A stretch of DNA of 64,000 nucleotides from contig QLIY01000138.1 in the NCBI GenBank assembly GCA_003260075.1, positions 110,633 through 174,632 of the forward strand. The letters are read 5' to 3'. Under the pieces are notes generated by a model. It saw nothing but the letters and a program-made list of their open reading frames with translations, did not search any database and was not told the origin of the DNA. This DNA is from Phallusia mammillata. Taxonomy: Eukaryota; Chordata; Ascidiacea; Phlebobranchia; Ascidiidae. The translations under genes were made by a program, and so were the position numbers. Below are positions 12,232-22,544 of the stretch, piece by piece (the first letter of the stretch is position 1; each line of letters starts with the position of its first letter).

Positions 12232-12933
12232 AGACCGCAAGTGTTTCATTTAAATACCAAAAATAGCCATATTTGCAATTTTGGGAAACCGCTGGAAAAA
12301 AATCCCAAAACACCTTAAAAAAAACACTGACCATAATGAATAACGATTTGACCATCCATGTAACGTTGGCTTAAAACCTTTTCTGTACAGTTTCAAGCCT
12401 GTTTTTTGTTTTTGATGCTGTGTTTTTGTTAGATGGCATTAAGTTTGATGCTGAGACAAAAAATTTGCTTTACTTTTGAGATATATTTTTAAAATATTGC
12501 AGTACAAGTATTGTTAATTTGCTGATTTTGTGTTTGTAAATTCAGCAATGCAAAGCAAACTTATTCGTGCCAGGATTGATCATGTCAACCGAAAAATACT
12601 CGTCAGGTATGTTTTTTTTAACTTTTTGTAAGAAACGAAGTCTACCCTCTTTTGTGCTAAATTAAAAACCAATATGGATGATGTGATTGTGCACTACTTA
12701 AAAATGCAATAAAAGTATACAAAAAATAAACACTATAAGTAGAAAAATACACAAAGGCAGAGTATATACTCTTAAGTAAACTCTAAAATGCGTGTGTGTG
12801 TTTTTTCAGTCAAGCATGTCAGCGAACGTTTGGGCGCCCCCAGTGGCAGATTTTGCACACTAGATTGCAACAATGGAAAGACAACTTGAAACGAGTCAAT
12901 GAGAAGCTATCTACAGTTTCAACACACGCATAA
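8070..12933 (+). CDS. eif3m: Eukaryotic translation initiation factor 3 subunit M (PCI domain)
   Basis: eIF3m is a PCI-domain subunit of the eIF3 complex, which recruits mRNA to the 40S ribosome in the cytoplasm. Ten exons: 8070-8111, 8213-8345, 8574-8715, 9395-9518, 10420-10598, 10916-11015, 11158-11239, 11559-11702, 12546-12606 and 12810-12933. Together they encode 376 aa (human 374). Matches along the whole length include [10 protein letters not shown] at the start, [28 protein letters not shown], then EDFVIDAMQSKL and [11 protein letters not shown] in the PCI/winged-helix part. All junctions keep frame. Intron 2 has a GC donor (AAAG|GCATGT). Poly-C fillers in introns bring redundant copies of part of exon 2 (8428-8484) and all of exon 8 (11963-12106). 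Those copies are excluded here as allelic contig pieces. AATAAA-type signals lie near 13026-13040. Confidence 0.95.
8418..8427. other. Poly-C filler (10)
   Basis: 8293-8417 is repeated as 8428-8550 (eIF3m exon 2 and intron 2). Confidence 0.85.
8428..8550 (+). other. Redundant copy of eIF3m exon 2 end and intron start
   Basis: Repeats 8293-8417 after a 10-base poly-C run, with a few substitutions. Both copies carry the GC splice donor. It is best read as the overlapping, probably allelic, end of the next contig. Confidence 0.8.
9098..9107. other. Poly-C filler (10)
   Basis: 8950-9097 is repeated as 9108-9222, the right copy lacking about 35 bases (eIF3m intron 3). Confidence 0.8.
9736..9979. 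repeat. TA microsatellite, doubled by a filler
   Basis: ATATATATACATATATATATAT-type dinucleotide tracts occur at about 9761-9787 and again at 9923-9957, because 9647-9809 is repeated as 9820-9979 across a poly-C run. The tracts differ in length, as expected for two alleles. Confidence 0.6.
9810..9819. other. Poly-C filler (10)
   Basis: 9647-9809 is repeated as 9820-9979 (eIF3m intron 4). Confidence 0.8.
10061..10408. mobile_element. MITE with terminal inverted repeats in eIF3m intron 4
   Basis: The left end ACCATATTTACTCGATTGTA is matched in inverse by the right end around CAATCGAGTAAATACGGT. Internal copies of the motif GCGGCTTACAATCGAG and of a closely related version lie next to the right end. 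It is 348 bp long and non-coding. The right end stops only 11 bases before eIF3m exon 5. No clear target-site duplication is visible. Confidence 0.75.
11948..11960. other. Poly-C filler (13)
   Basis: Left border of the redundant eIF3m exon 8 contig. Confidence 0.8.
11961..12188 (+). other. Redundant contig carrying a second eIF3m exon 8
   Basis: This 228-bp island lies between two poly-C runs and repeats 11557-11787 in full: the AG acceptor, all 144 nt of exon 8 (11963-12106) and the start of the next intron. Within the exon there are five differences, all at third codon positions and all synonymous. If spliced in, it would add 48 codons in frame. An allelic contig placed in series is the simplest explanation; a real tandem exon duplication is the alternative. 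Confidence 0.75.
12189..12230. other. Poly-C filler (42)
   Basis: Right border of the redundant exon 8 contig; longer class, no duplication across it. Confidence 0.8.
12231..12345 (-). repeat. Dispersed repeat, inverted relative to 37965-38128
   Basis: The reverse complement of this stretch matches the one near 37965-38128: both contain the segment encoding GGTATTTAAATGAAACACTT, with GCGGTCTC beyond it, and share a T-rich GGTGTTTT block. It directly abuts the 42-base poly-C run, so its left boundary is unknown. Confidence 0.5.
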
Positions 12934-13288
12934 ATTTTGTGTGTTTGTATCGTTGTTGCATTTGAAATTTGTGGTGGATGAAGGTTGAGAAAAACAGAGA
13001 CAGAAACGGCCCGTTGTTTTTTACAGATAATAAAATAAATGTCTGGTCCATTGTTTTGAAATCGCAAAACGCTGTTGTTGCAAAAACTTTTTACTTGTTA
13101 TACGGCGTATCAGACCAGCAAGAATTGGACGCATGGTAACGATGTCTTAAAAACTAAGCTATCGGTCACCAGTGCGCCCACTGAAAGAAATGAAAAGTTT
13201 GGCTGCTCAACTTTAGCAGTTTGTTATGCAGCCTACATTTACTTACCTTATATTTCTGTATGTGGGTTGCCACCTGACGCACTGGAGC

Positions 13289-13474
13289 CAGTGCCGGATT
13301 AGCCATTAGGCAAAGTAAGCACGTGCCTACAGGCCAGTCAAAAATCCAGGCCACTTTGCAACAACGAACTTTGACACAATGACTTGGCAACACGATAATT
13401 CTATTTTCTTAGTTGGCAACCCTGATTTTCGGGCCACTTATGAAATGTGCCAGCAGACCCTTAATCCAGCACTG
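13289..13474. mobile_element. hAT-type MITE (CAGTGCYGGATTA termini)
   Basis: The left end CAGTGCCGGATTA and right end TAATCCAGCACTG are inverted repeats. The flanks ACTGGAGC and ACTGGGGC form an 8-bp target duplication with one mismatch, as hAT transposases produce. It is 186 bp long and non-coding. Confidence 0.7.
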
Positions 13475-14042
13475 ACTGGGGCAACATATGATTTTTTTTT
13501 CTCAAGACACTTGTTTCTCTCCAAGCATTGAAATACTTCACGTGCAATGAAAAGTCAAAATGTGTTCTACCTAACACCTCACAAAATTTTATGAAAAAGA
13601 GATCGCACTGTCGATGCTGCATGGTCAAACATTAGGAGACCATTTATGGCCATGCTGCATCCAAAGCGTTTACGATGTTCTATTCTAGTTTTCAGCGACC
13701 CGCGATGTAATTGTCATTTCGGGCAGGTTTTAGAAACCACAAGTCTGGACAAACAGTTGATTAATACACGCCGGGTGGACCTCTCTTTCGGGATTAAAGG
13801 GTGGAAATATCCACGCTATAACTCGCATGCGATTTGTGTTGATGGAAATTCCACACTTAGGAGTTTTATTTCCACCTTTTTCCAGAAGATAGTGGATTCA
13901 CCTGTTTCACAAATTTCCCCCCCAAGGTGGATTATTGCGACCTCCAAATTTTACAGTGCGACTCGCACTACACATGTTATAACATCTAGATCAGTGGTTT
14001 TAACCTTTTTTATCCCTCGACTCATTTTAGCAACCACATATA

Positions 14043-14053
14043 CCCCCCCCCCC
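14043..14053. other. Poly-C filler (11)
   Basis: 13618-14042 is repeated as 14054-14484. Confidence 0.8.
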
Positions 14054-14432
14054 TGCATGGTCAAACATTAGGAGACCATTTATGGCCATGCTGCATCCAA
14101 CGCGTTTACGATGTTCTGTTCTAGTTTTCAGCGACCCGCGATGTACTTGTCATTTCGGGCAGGTTTTAGAAACCGCAAGTCTGGACAAACAGTTGATCAA
14201 TACACGCCGGGTGGCTTTTCCCCCTCTTTCGGGATTAAAGGGTGGAAATATCCACGCTATAACTCGCATGCGATTTGTGTTGATGGAAATTCCACACTTA
14301 GGAGTTTTATTTCCACCTTTTTCCAGAAGATAGTGGATTCACCTGTTTCACAAATTTCCCCCCCAAGGTGGATTATTGCGACCTCCAAATTTTACAGTGC
14401 GACTCGCAGTACACATGTTATAACATCTAGAT

Positions 14433-14746
14433 CAGTGGTTTTAACCTTTTTTATCCCGCGACTCATTTTAGCAACCACATATCATCTATACGACCCCCTT
14501 TCCAAAATTTGCATATTTTTTTATAATCATCAAAATAAACTCTCACTTAGAGCACAGAAAATAAGTCTAACTTGCTGGTCCGTTCGGTTTCATACATAAA
14601 GTATCTGGTTACAATACAGCGACAATTATCTTCCATATATTCCATGTACTATATATAGTAACGCAATAAAGCAGCTGGTCTCGCGACCTCCGGTAAAATG
14701 AGAAACGACCCTAAAGGGGTCATGACCCACGTGTTGAAAACCACTG
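14433..14746. mobile_element. hAT-type MITE with perfect 8-bp TSD
   Basis: The left end CAGTGGTTTTAACC and right end GTTGAAAACCACTG are inverted repeats. The flanks are both ATCTAGAT (14425-14432 and 14747-14754), a perfect 8-bp target duplication. It is 314 bp and non-coding. A truncated left end of the same insertion stands at 13994-14042, before the poly-C run, because that segment is redundant. Confidence 0.85.
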
Positions 14747-15418
14747 ATCTAGATCTACACGCGCGTAACATGTTTGCAAACGGGCCAGGCTTTTCAGATA
14801 ATTCACGCCAGCATCGCATCTCAGGGTTGAAGAATCGGTTTCGAGCTTGTGGGTTTGGTACGAAACCTAATTTCAAGCCCGCTTTAAAGTATGACCAGGC
14901 TGCGTTTGTATCTGGGTCATATTCGGCGGTACGACTACAAGTTGTGCGGCTATGTTGCAACTTCACAGGGTTAAAATCTGCAACATTCGGGCGGGGCGAG
15001 GCTATAGGCTTGCGGGTTGAGTTGGTGCTTCGCAATACCTAAAACGGCCTTGATTCGCGCTTGAACTTTCACCTGGCCTCATTTGTGCCGCATTTTCCTC
15101 AACTTTTCCGGCATAAAGTGATTGTTGTTCTTTTATTTGTGCTCGGGCCTGGTAGTTGGCCGCTGAAAAGTTTTGCTTGCAACCAACACACGCTTGTTTT
15201 CTGCGACATTTGAATATCTTCCCCACATTTGTATTCTTGTGATAAAACGAATGGATCAAACGTTGTCCAAAAGTTGGCCCAATGTCATGGCAGATAAAGA
15301 GCTCTTCTGGCAAATGTGATATTCTTTAAACTTGATACTATGCCTGGCAGCAATAGCTTATATGTCATGGCAGATAGGCTACATTATGAAATACCGTATT
15401 TTTGTACATGACGCAAAT

Positions 15419-15428
15419 CCCCCCCCCC
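15419..15428. other. Poly-C filler (10)
   Basis: 15214-15418 is repeated as 15429-15548, the right copy lacking about 85 bases. Confidence 0.75.
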
Positions 15429-15765
15429 ATATCTTCCCCACATTTGTATTCTTGTGATAAAACGAATGGATCAAACTTTGTCCAAAAGTTGGCCCAATGT
15501 CATGGCAGATACATTATGAAATACCGTATTTTTGTACATGACGCAAACCACAAATGAAAGGCGAACAAATAATTTGAAGTTTGTCAACTCCGAGTCCATC
15601 ATAGATTCTCGCGAGTTTGCCACCACCCTATGACATCTAAAATGTGTTTTGTAACTCCATAGGCTTAATCGTTTTCACCGAAGTAAAATTTCAATAAGTC
15701 AGCGATTGGTTGTGTTAAGGCAAAATAGCCCAAAACCTAAAGCAGTTAGGAAACGCTATCAAGCA

Positions 15766-16773
15766 CTAGGTTGCATTATACAACAACCCATTCGGAATCA
15801 AGTACGGATTTCTACAATTAACGTCTTGTAGATTCGCGAACTTGGGAAAGTATCTAGTGGTCTTGATCCGGGGCACCCAGGGTTGTTCAGTGGCGTAACG
15901 CGAGAGAATTTCTGACCTCCAATCGTGTTCCAGATAAGGCGGTCGCGACTTTTTAACTTCACTTTTCACCGAACAGTCATTTGAAGCAATAGTGGCCGGC
16001 GCTGACGTAGAAGGGGCTTTTGAGAAGCTTATCGCCGAAAATTGGGCGCTCGATTTCCGCCTGATCCTGGAATTGTTGCTGGTGTTCTCATGAAGTCGCA
16101 CTGTTGGTTCGCTATAGCGACGATGTGATGTTGAACCATTAACTGAATTTATTTCACCAGCTTCCAAGCGGTTTATTTGAACACTGGGTCGACGATAAGC
16201 GGACGATGTGACTCCGTTGATGAAGTAAATTTCCCCGCGTTTTGGCGCAACCGCTTCACTAGCGCTCCTCGTAAAAGTGGATGAGCCTAAGGGCGCCGAC
16301 TTGCATCGAGATTTTGCGCGCTTTTTCTGCTGCAGACGCAAGTCGCCAGCGTCAAAATTCTCGTACTTTGTTGGCAAAATTTTCCTCAATTGAAGTTTCG
16401 CCCTTCGCCTCAATAACTCCCTTCCTCTCTCCAATCCCTCATCCGATATATTCAACTCTCCGCTTGCGTCCCATAGTGACGTCGCCATGCTCCTTGATGA
16501 CGTCAGTGAGACAGCGGGTGCTGACATCACCCGAGGTTTGTTGGTTTTCGCGTCATGGCGACTGTGATTGTGACGTAGTAGCATTCTACAATTGTACCAC
16601 GTGGGCTGGTCTCGTCGCGATATGTTTTCTCTGTTTGGTGGCGTTCGAACTTCGGAAATCTTCGGAACCGCTCCTTCCTTCAACTGCCACGTGACCCCCT
16701 TCGGTCGGATTTCTTCGGAAATTTCCGCATTTGTGTTCATGGTTATGAGCAAATCTGATAACGTTTCAATCAT
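15766..16773 (-). CDS. Unrecognised basic, disordered 335-aa protein (single exon)
   Basis: I do not recognise this gene. It is a 336-codon frame on the minus strand, more GC-rich than its surroundings and by far the longest unexplained ORF here, which argues for real coding. The protein is Arg/Lys/Ser-rich and low in hydrophobic runs: no signal peptide, no membrane segment, no catalytic motif. Ser/Arg clusters such as RRKSSAQFS, RRYSEPTV and RCKSAP look like basophilic kinase sites (RxxS). The C-terminal 60 residues (YLEHDWRSEILSRYATEQPW onward) are better ordered and aromatic-rich. Starts at M1 or M12 are both possible. A TATA-like ATATATATAGATAAA lies at about 16788-16802 upstream. Two CRE-like TGACGTC motifs fall inside the coding region near 16480-16505. 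No introns are evident. Confidence 0.6.
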   Translation of the reverse strand: MIETLSDLLITMNTNAEISEEIRPKGVTWQLKEGAVPKISEVRTPPNRENISRRDQPTWYNCRMLLRHNHSRHDAKTNKPRVMSAPAVSLTSSRSMATSLWDASGELNISDEGLERGRELLRRRAKLQLRKILPTKYENFDAGDLRLQQKKRAKSRCKSAPLGSSTFTRSASEAVAPKRGEIYFINGVTSSAYRRPSVQINRLEAGEINSVNGSTSHRRYSEPTVRLHENTSNNSRIRRKSSAQFSAISFSKAPSTSAPATIASNDCSVKSEVKKSRPPYLEHDWRSEILSRYATEQPWVPRIKTTRYFPKFANLQDVNCRNPYLIPNGLLYNAT

Positions 16774-17885
16774 TTGTTTACAGTTTATCTATATATATTC
16801 ATGCCGTTCATTTCTATACTTGTAATATTGTATGCACCTGCAAACAGAGTACGCTTAAACCTAATTATTCGAATGGTAAAATATTTTTTTTCAAAATTAC
16901 TTATTAATTAATACTTGTGTTTCTTAACCTGGTAAATTTGACACTTAAATTTCGACTGAACTAGAAGTTTTCATAATTGCTTCGTATTAAAAAGTGTAGA
17001 TGAAAACCTATGTTGAAAAGTTCTTGCAACCCCCGTCTTGATGAAATTAAATTGACGAAAATCGAGTTATAACAAAAAAGTTCACCTTTTGTGAGCATAG
17101 CGCATCCCGCAATGTATGTTTTATGCCATTGATGAATAATGACTAAAAAAAAATCCATATGTATGGTTTTAAATTTAAGCTTGAATCCCAATTTGTTTTC
17201 GATGCCACGAAATGTACCCAAATTAGAAGGACCAACGGTTTTGAATTTAATAAAGTCATGTATCGTTCTGTTACTTTTCTACAGATAGGTGAACTAATAA
17301 TTACATCTTAACAAAACTCAAAGTTTTTAGTTCTACTTCAACTAATCTTAGTAATATAATTATGTTCATATTAGCTACAGTTAAACGAAAAATTGGCATA
17401 TCTAGCTGTTTCAAAAGATAATTAACAAAAAGTACTGCACTGTCTGTGGTCCTGTGGTAGAGCAACAGCATAACTCATCCACATTTTACTGTAAAACACG
17501 AAACAACACCTAAATACTGTTATTAAATAAAACACAACTAAGCCCACGCTTATTTAACACTGCGATTTGTTTCGCTTTGTTATGACTAACACATTACACT
17601 GATCCAGTAGCTCGTTACACAAGTCTGCAGGCTCGACAAAAGCCAGTGTGTATTGGCATTTGTTAGCGAACGGTTTACATTCGCTGCCTCACGAGCCACT
17701 CAGCGAAAACAATAGGCTGGGCGCTGGCTTTAGAAGTTTTCCTTTCACTCTATTGTTAACTCTGGAACGTGGCTCAAGTGTCCTTGTTGCGTAACAATTG
17801 TGTCAGAATGTGGGGACCTCGTGACTTGCCTCTCAATTATCAACTTTGTTGAGGCAATGCTGAAATATTAAAGTCCGCCTAAATC

Positions 17886-18215
17886 CAGGGGTTCCCAAAC
17901 TTTTTTGGTCTGTGGCCCAAATGTCTATTTAATAGCGATTCCTGGCCCACCACGTGCTGTAAATTTGGGCACAAACAAAAAAAACTCAAAAACACAGGCG
18001 AAATTTTTCAGCAATTTATTTTTAATGAGATACAATGCTCCTGAAATTTGGCTACAAGATTCAGAATTCTTTGCAAAAATTAAGTTTTTCAAAACAAAGC
18101 GCATAATATCTACAGTATTACAAAACAGTAGAATCTATTCAGATGGCTATGTGGCCCATTGAAAATGTCTTGGTGGCCCACTACTGGGCCATGGCCCACA
18201 GTTTGGGAACCACTG
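17886..18215. mobile_element. hAT-type MITE (CCAGGGGTTCCCAAAC termini)
   Basis: The left end CCAGGGGTTCCCAAAC and right end GTTTGGGAACCACTG are near-perfect inverted repeats. The internal sequence repeats TGGCCCA motifs at both ends (GTCTGTGGCCCAAATG against CTGGGCCATGGCCCACAG). The flanks GCCTAAAT and GCCTAAAC form an 8-bp target duplication with one mismatch. About 330 bp, non-coding. Confidence 0.8.
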
Positions 18216-19324
18216 GCCTAAACGATATAAGCTATAATTTTGGAATAAATTTAACTAATTAACTCGTTCGAGTATACTTTCGTTCTTTATGGCTCGGTAG
18301 ATCTAATATCGTAAGAACGCACAGCAGAAAAGGTTTGCTAAATACCGGCAGATGGCGTAAAGAGCCCAGTTATTTAAAATGACATTGATACTTGGGTAGG
18401 GTTATGCACTGAACTTAACATAAAAAACAGGGATTTGGGTTGATTTTATTGCTATTTGCCGTCCCTTACGTACTCGTGATAATATGGTTTCTTTGTTAGG
18501 TAATTTTGACGTTACTAAATTAAGTAAATGTCCTCCAAACAGTTTGAATAATTATTATCCAACCCAAAGCTGTAGGCGGGTCTGAAACTTGGGCCCGAAC
18601 CCCCAAAAGTTTCATCTGGAAACCTGCTGGTCTAAACCGAGCCCGTTAAGCCCGCACCGACTTGTTATTGACTGTCCACTATCACAAACTAAAACCCAAA
18701 ACTTTTAGTCTTCTGCTTTCTATTTATGCGCCAATGGTCTGATCAAAAGCTCCAAACCCAGCATCTGTCGTAAGGATTGGCATGTTTATGTTCATAAGAT
18801 TTATGTTTTAATCCACAGGGCCCAACCAGTTCCACATGGTTCTACACACAAAGTTAAATTTACTTGTAGCATGCCGGGCGTAACTTTCACACCAAATCTG
18901 CACTAACAAATATCACAGGGACTAATATGCTCGAAAAATTAGTTTCAAGGGAACGTTTTGTACCAACGCATTAGAAATACCATGTGTACCTGCATATTTC
19001 TCAAATCGATTAATTGTCAGTGAACCTGATTTACACTTTAGTTAGCAGATGTCACTAATGTGCGGAAACAATTTTGAATATTTCATTATGTTGGAGGCTT
19101 ATAATACGAAAAAACAGAACATAATATCGTGGTTGGTATAAAACTGCCTTTACCAATTGATTTCTGTACAAATGCATGTTGTCGAGTGGAGGAATCTACA
19201 GCGAATGGTATACAGGCTACAGTGGAAGTGAATGTTGTGCAATTTTGGCACATCGTCAACTATGTAGTTAGAAAACACTTTTTGTTTTTAATCAGAGCAA
19301 ACGATTATTTTCAGTCAGTTAAAG

Positions 19325-19513
19325 CAGTGGTCGGCAACCAGGCTGTATAATTTTTTTTGGGTTAAACGCTACAAAACATTTTGCCCGGGAATGATAAACT
19401 GATTTAGGCGTTTTTTTGGAAATATCTGTATTTATTATTTTTTGAAGACCGGTCCGCGATAACATTTCGCTTTTAAAAACGGTCCGCGGTGCAAGAAAGG
19501 TTGCCGACCCCTG
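19325..19513. mobile_element. hAT-type MITE (CAGTGGTCGGCAACC termini)
   Basis: The ends CAGTGGTCGGCAACC and GGTTGCCGACCCCTG are inverted repeats. Internally it has the GACCGGTCCGCGATAA and ACGGTCCGCGGTGCA motifs shared with the element at 21176. No target duplication is evident, so one flank may have drifted. 189 bp. Confidence 0.7.
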
Positions 19514-19762
19514 AGGCTATTAGCTGTAAACTATTTTCACCCACAAATACTTAAACCAACAAATAACGTCTGATATTAGGTATAGCTTATATTGGAAGTT
19601 AACGTTAAAAAACCTTTTTGTTTAAATCGCTGTGTGTGCAACTTTATTATTATATTTTTGATACGAAAAAATAAACTTCTTTCCCAGGTATACAAAGAAT
19701 ATTTTGATTGAAGAACGTCTATTTTTTGCCTTTGTACAAACTTGAAAAATTTAAACTTTTAA

Positions 19763-20195
19763 ATGGAGACTACAACACCTGAAGTTGCCACCAAACATCA
19801 AATGGAAACAAACAACAGCCGATGTTGTGATCAAACATTATTCTTTGCATGTCATTGAAGTTGTGACAATCTCAATTCTTGCCTGCATAGTTGTCTACCT
19901 TGCAATCTCATCACTCGTATACTTGATTGCAAAGAATGAAGACGAACTGAAGACAGTGAACAGATGTTGCTGTGCAGCCTCCTTCATTTTACTAATCTCT
20001 CTTCTGCCTTTGCCATTAACTATCACCGCAAATCAACTTTCATTAGAAATTTGCTCATTTGTTTTGCAAATGCTTGGCTTCACAAACATGGGCAACCGTT
20101 TCTCGGTATATCTTATTCTGTGGCTACGACAACATGCTTTGTACAAATCAGTGACTTCACCTACTAAATGGAACAGAGTGGTAAAGTATGCAAAC

Positions 20196-20284
<89 letters not shown>

Positions 20285-20734
20285 TTACTTCTCTATGGTA
20301 AACCGAATTACACAGTCAAGTTGGGTTGCTCGTTTGAGGAAATGGGATCTCTTTTTGCTCTTGTTTACGCCGGATATATTTTATCCCACATTCTTTTGTT
20401 ATTTCTTGTCTTGCTGCCACTCTCAACTTACTACAGAAATCTCTCAGGGTCTCAGCAAGTCAGTAAGCGATTAATTGCGAGCACAGTGTCATGTGTGCTT
20501 ACAGATTTCCTTATCATTGCTGTCGCAGTTTTGCTTCATCCGTTAGGAAAAAGCTCCCCCTATGTGACACCTAATTTGTTGCGTTGCATGTACATCATGG
20601 ACCACATTGTACTCATTGTCAGCTTGATCTTTTCATTTCCCAACTACAAGCAAAGATTCTGGCCCTTTCCACTGGTGTTGGAAAATAGAAGAAATCGAGT
20701 TGTTTCAATAATTTCTCTTCCATACATGGGATAA
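19763..20734 (+). pseudogene. Divergent 7TM receptor family, member R1 (broken by frameshift and filler)
   Basis: Intronless member of the 7TM family described at 41882-42772. The natural ATG is 19763 (METTTPEVA). Compared with R2, an extra base between 19804 and 19825 shifts the frame near residue 15-20. The next break is artificial: 87 C at 20198-20284 stand where R2 has about 50 bases of TM4 coding. Otherwise TM1-TM3 (before) and TM5-TM7 plus the tail ENRRNRV ... SLPYMG (after) are intact, with the NRFSVYLILWLRQHALYK segment complete. R2 lies 3.1 kb downstream in the same orientation. Whether the early frameshift is real or a sequencing error cannot be told; apart from it the gene may be functional. 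Confidence 0.8.
20198..20284. other. Poly-C filler (87) replacing coding sequence
   Basis: Stands in place of about 50 bases of TM4 coding in receptor R1, as judged from R2. Confidence 0.9.
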
Positions 20735-21175
20735 AATTGATGAGACAAAATTGCAGAATATGATTTCATGATTTTAGTTTCGTTGTGTTGTAAAAAAGTT
20801 GTTTTGTTGATTGTTGTTAAAAAAAATGAAAAGAAAACGGAGTGGAAACTAATTTGACTGAGTAAGATTCCTGAGTTTATTGTTGTTTTGCAATTTAATC
20901 TCTGCGTGGTACTTTAGTCGCACACTAGTTGTAATTTTCCGTTGGTTGGTAAATTGTAAAAAAAACGAGGCAACTATAAAAGATAATGAATTATGCAAAA
21001 TGATTTAAACGACAAACTGGTCAAATTCATTTTTTGAAAACAGAAATTCGGTTTTCTCAAATTTAAAGTACTGTTTATCGGTAAATGATTGGCAAAATAT
21101 AGTATTGCCGCATGTGATAATTTTTTGTGTATTGTGTGTTTTTAATGCAATAAAACGTTAGTGATTTGTCTAGTT

Positions 21176-21410
21176 CAGTGGTCGGCAACCGCCGGTCCGC
21201 GGCCCGGTACCGGTCCGCGAGGAGTTCGTTACCGGGCCGTATAGTTTTTGAGGTTAAATGCTGTAAAACATTTTGCCCATGTATCCCGGGCATGATAAAC
21301 TAATTTAAGCATTTTTATAGCTATATATTTGTAGTTTTTTGAAGACCGGTCCGCGATAAAATTTTAGTTTCAAAACCGGTCCGCAGTGCAGAAAAGGTTG
21401 CCGACCCCTG
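21176..21410. mobile_element. hAT-type MITE with perfect 8-bp TSD
   Basis: The termini CAGTGGTCGGCAACC and GGTTGCCGACCCCTG are inverted repeats. Both flanks read GTCTAGTT (21168-21175 and 21411-21418), a perfect 8-bp duplication. Internal GGTCCGCG motifs show it belongs to the same family as 19325-19513 and the decayed copies near 32540-32710 and 40675-41035. 235 bp, non-coding. Confidence 0.88.
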
Positions 21411-21551
21411 GTCTAGTTTATTATTCTACTGTTGCGGTATTTATAAAGCACTTGTCAAGCGTTTTAGGTGTACTTTTGTTACAATAACACATAATAGTAA
21501 CACTACTAACACTAGCCGTGAGACTACTAACTTACATTTTAAATTTATAAA

Positions 21552-21855
21552 CCAGACGGGCAAACTTTGTTACTTCAGGGCCAAATACAATTGCCAAAAT
21601 TAGATCGCGGACCGCACTTGTGTATTACACAAGGTGGTTTTTCTTTGTTGCTTACCAAATATGCTTAACGACAAGTAGAATTGGCATTTGATTCTAGCCA
21701 CAAACTGCCAGATAGCAGAAATATAGCATCGGGTGCAATAATCTGCTCAATAATATATAATAGTGGCATTCGTTTATTGGAAATCCAAGCGTTTCTGTGG
21801 GCCGCACAACCTTCAATCAATGGCCGCAGGTTGTTCACCCCTGATCTAGAGTCTA
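21552..21855. mobile_element. Possible degenerate hAT MITE
   Basis: The left end CAGACGGGCAAACTTTG and right end GGTTGTTCACCCCTG are only loosely inverted. GGGCC and GGCCGC motifs recur inside near both ends, as in related MITEs. No target duplication was found. Confidence 0.35.
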
Positions 21856-22469
21856 GATTCTAGACCATATATTCGTATATCAGGCTTTTTTAATTGTACC
21901 GGGCTTAAATTTACAAAATTATGGGGTGAATTTCCACCGTAGTTTTATTTTTTACAGAAATGCACATACACACTGGGTGCTAAGAGAAGATTTAAACGGG
22001 TCTGCAATTGAGGACGGATTCGATGCGACGAAAACAACAAAGTTCGAGTTAGGCTCTAAAGCTCACAAAAATGTTGCATAATAAATGCCTATCATGAAAT
22101 TGGGCTGTGATCAATCCGTTTCATTACAACTCAAGACCAAACTCAAACCCAATGCTTAAAGCCCGGCAAGACTAACAATTTTAAAGCGAAACAGTTATTT
22201 CAGATAAAACCCTATCTTAGTATTACTGCACTTGCTGTAAATTTACTGTCTGTATATCAGCATTCTTGCAGATGTGGAGTGGCTTGGGAAAAAAACAGGC
22301 CTTATTGATTGTTATTAAAACTGGGAAACTGGAAACCGAACCTAAAGTTTTAAACCTAGCCTGAACCCCTAAATACGGCCTGACTTACCTCAAACAAAAT
22401 GCTGATAAAGCCTTTAAGTTTCGTTTGTTTTTTTCTTACCGATGCTTTGGCGAACAGCTCTAAACTTAT

Positions 22470-22472
<3 letters not shown>

Positions 22473-22542
<70 letters not shown>
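22473..22542. other. Poly-C filler (70)
   Basis: Longer class, intergenic, no duplication. Confidence 0.75.

Positions 22543-22544
<2 letters not shown>

Larger units (their letters stand above)
12934..15765. other. Repeat-rich intergenic region, no gene supported
   Basis: The region contains a MITE at 13289-13474, a redundant block (13618-14042 repeated as 14054-14484 across poly-C), a MITE at 14433-14746, and a relatively GC-rich stretch at 14750-15330 with overlapping ORFs on both strands that I do not recognise. Another redundancy lies at 15214-15418 against 15429-15548. Confidence 0.5.
16774..19762. other. Intergenic, MITE-bearing, no gene supported
   Basis: AT-rich sequence with two MITEs (17886-18215 and 19325-19513), a degenerate GCCC-rich repeat near 18570-18670, and short ORFs without recognisable content. 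Confidence 0.5.

Noticed and set aside
12136..12355. Poly-proline/poly-glycine ORFs at this and other homopolymer runs (20 kb, 22.4 kb, 26.5 kb, 33.0 kb, 57.3 kb)
   Set aside because: They are translations of poly-C or poly-G fillers joined to unrelated flanks; no homologous protein context.
14649..15313. Overlapping ORFs on both strands in GC-rich DNA
   Set aside because: Open frames on both strands are expected from GC content; no recognisable protein, and part lies inside a MITE.
16281..16825. Plus-strand ORFs opposite the 15766-16773 gene
   Set aside because: Overlap the longer minus-strand frame antisense and have no motif.
17440..17500. tRNA gene suggested by TGGTAGAGCAAC
   Set aside because: Only an A-box-like word; no B box or cloverleaf stems at the right distance.
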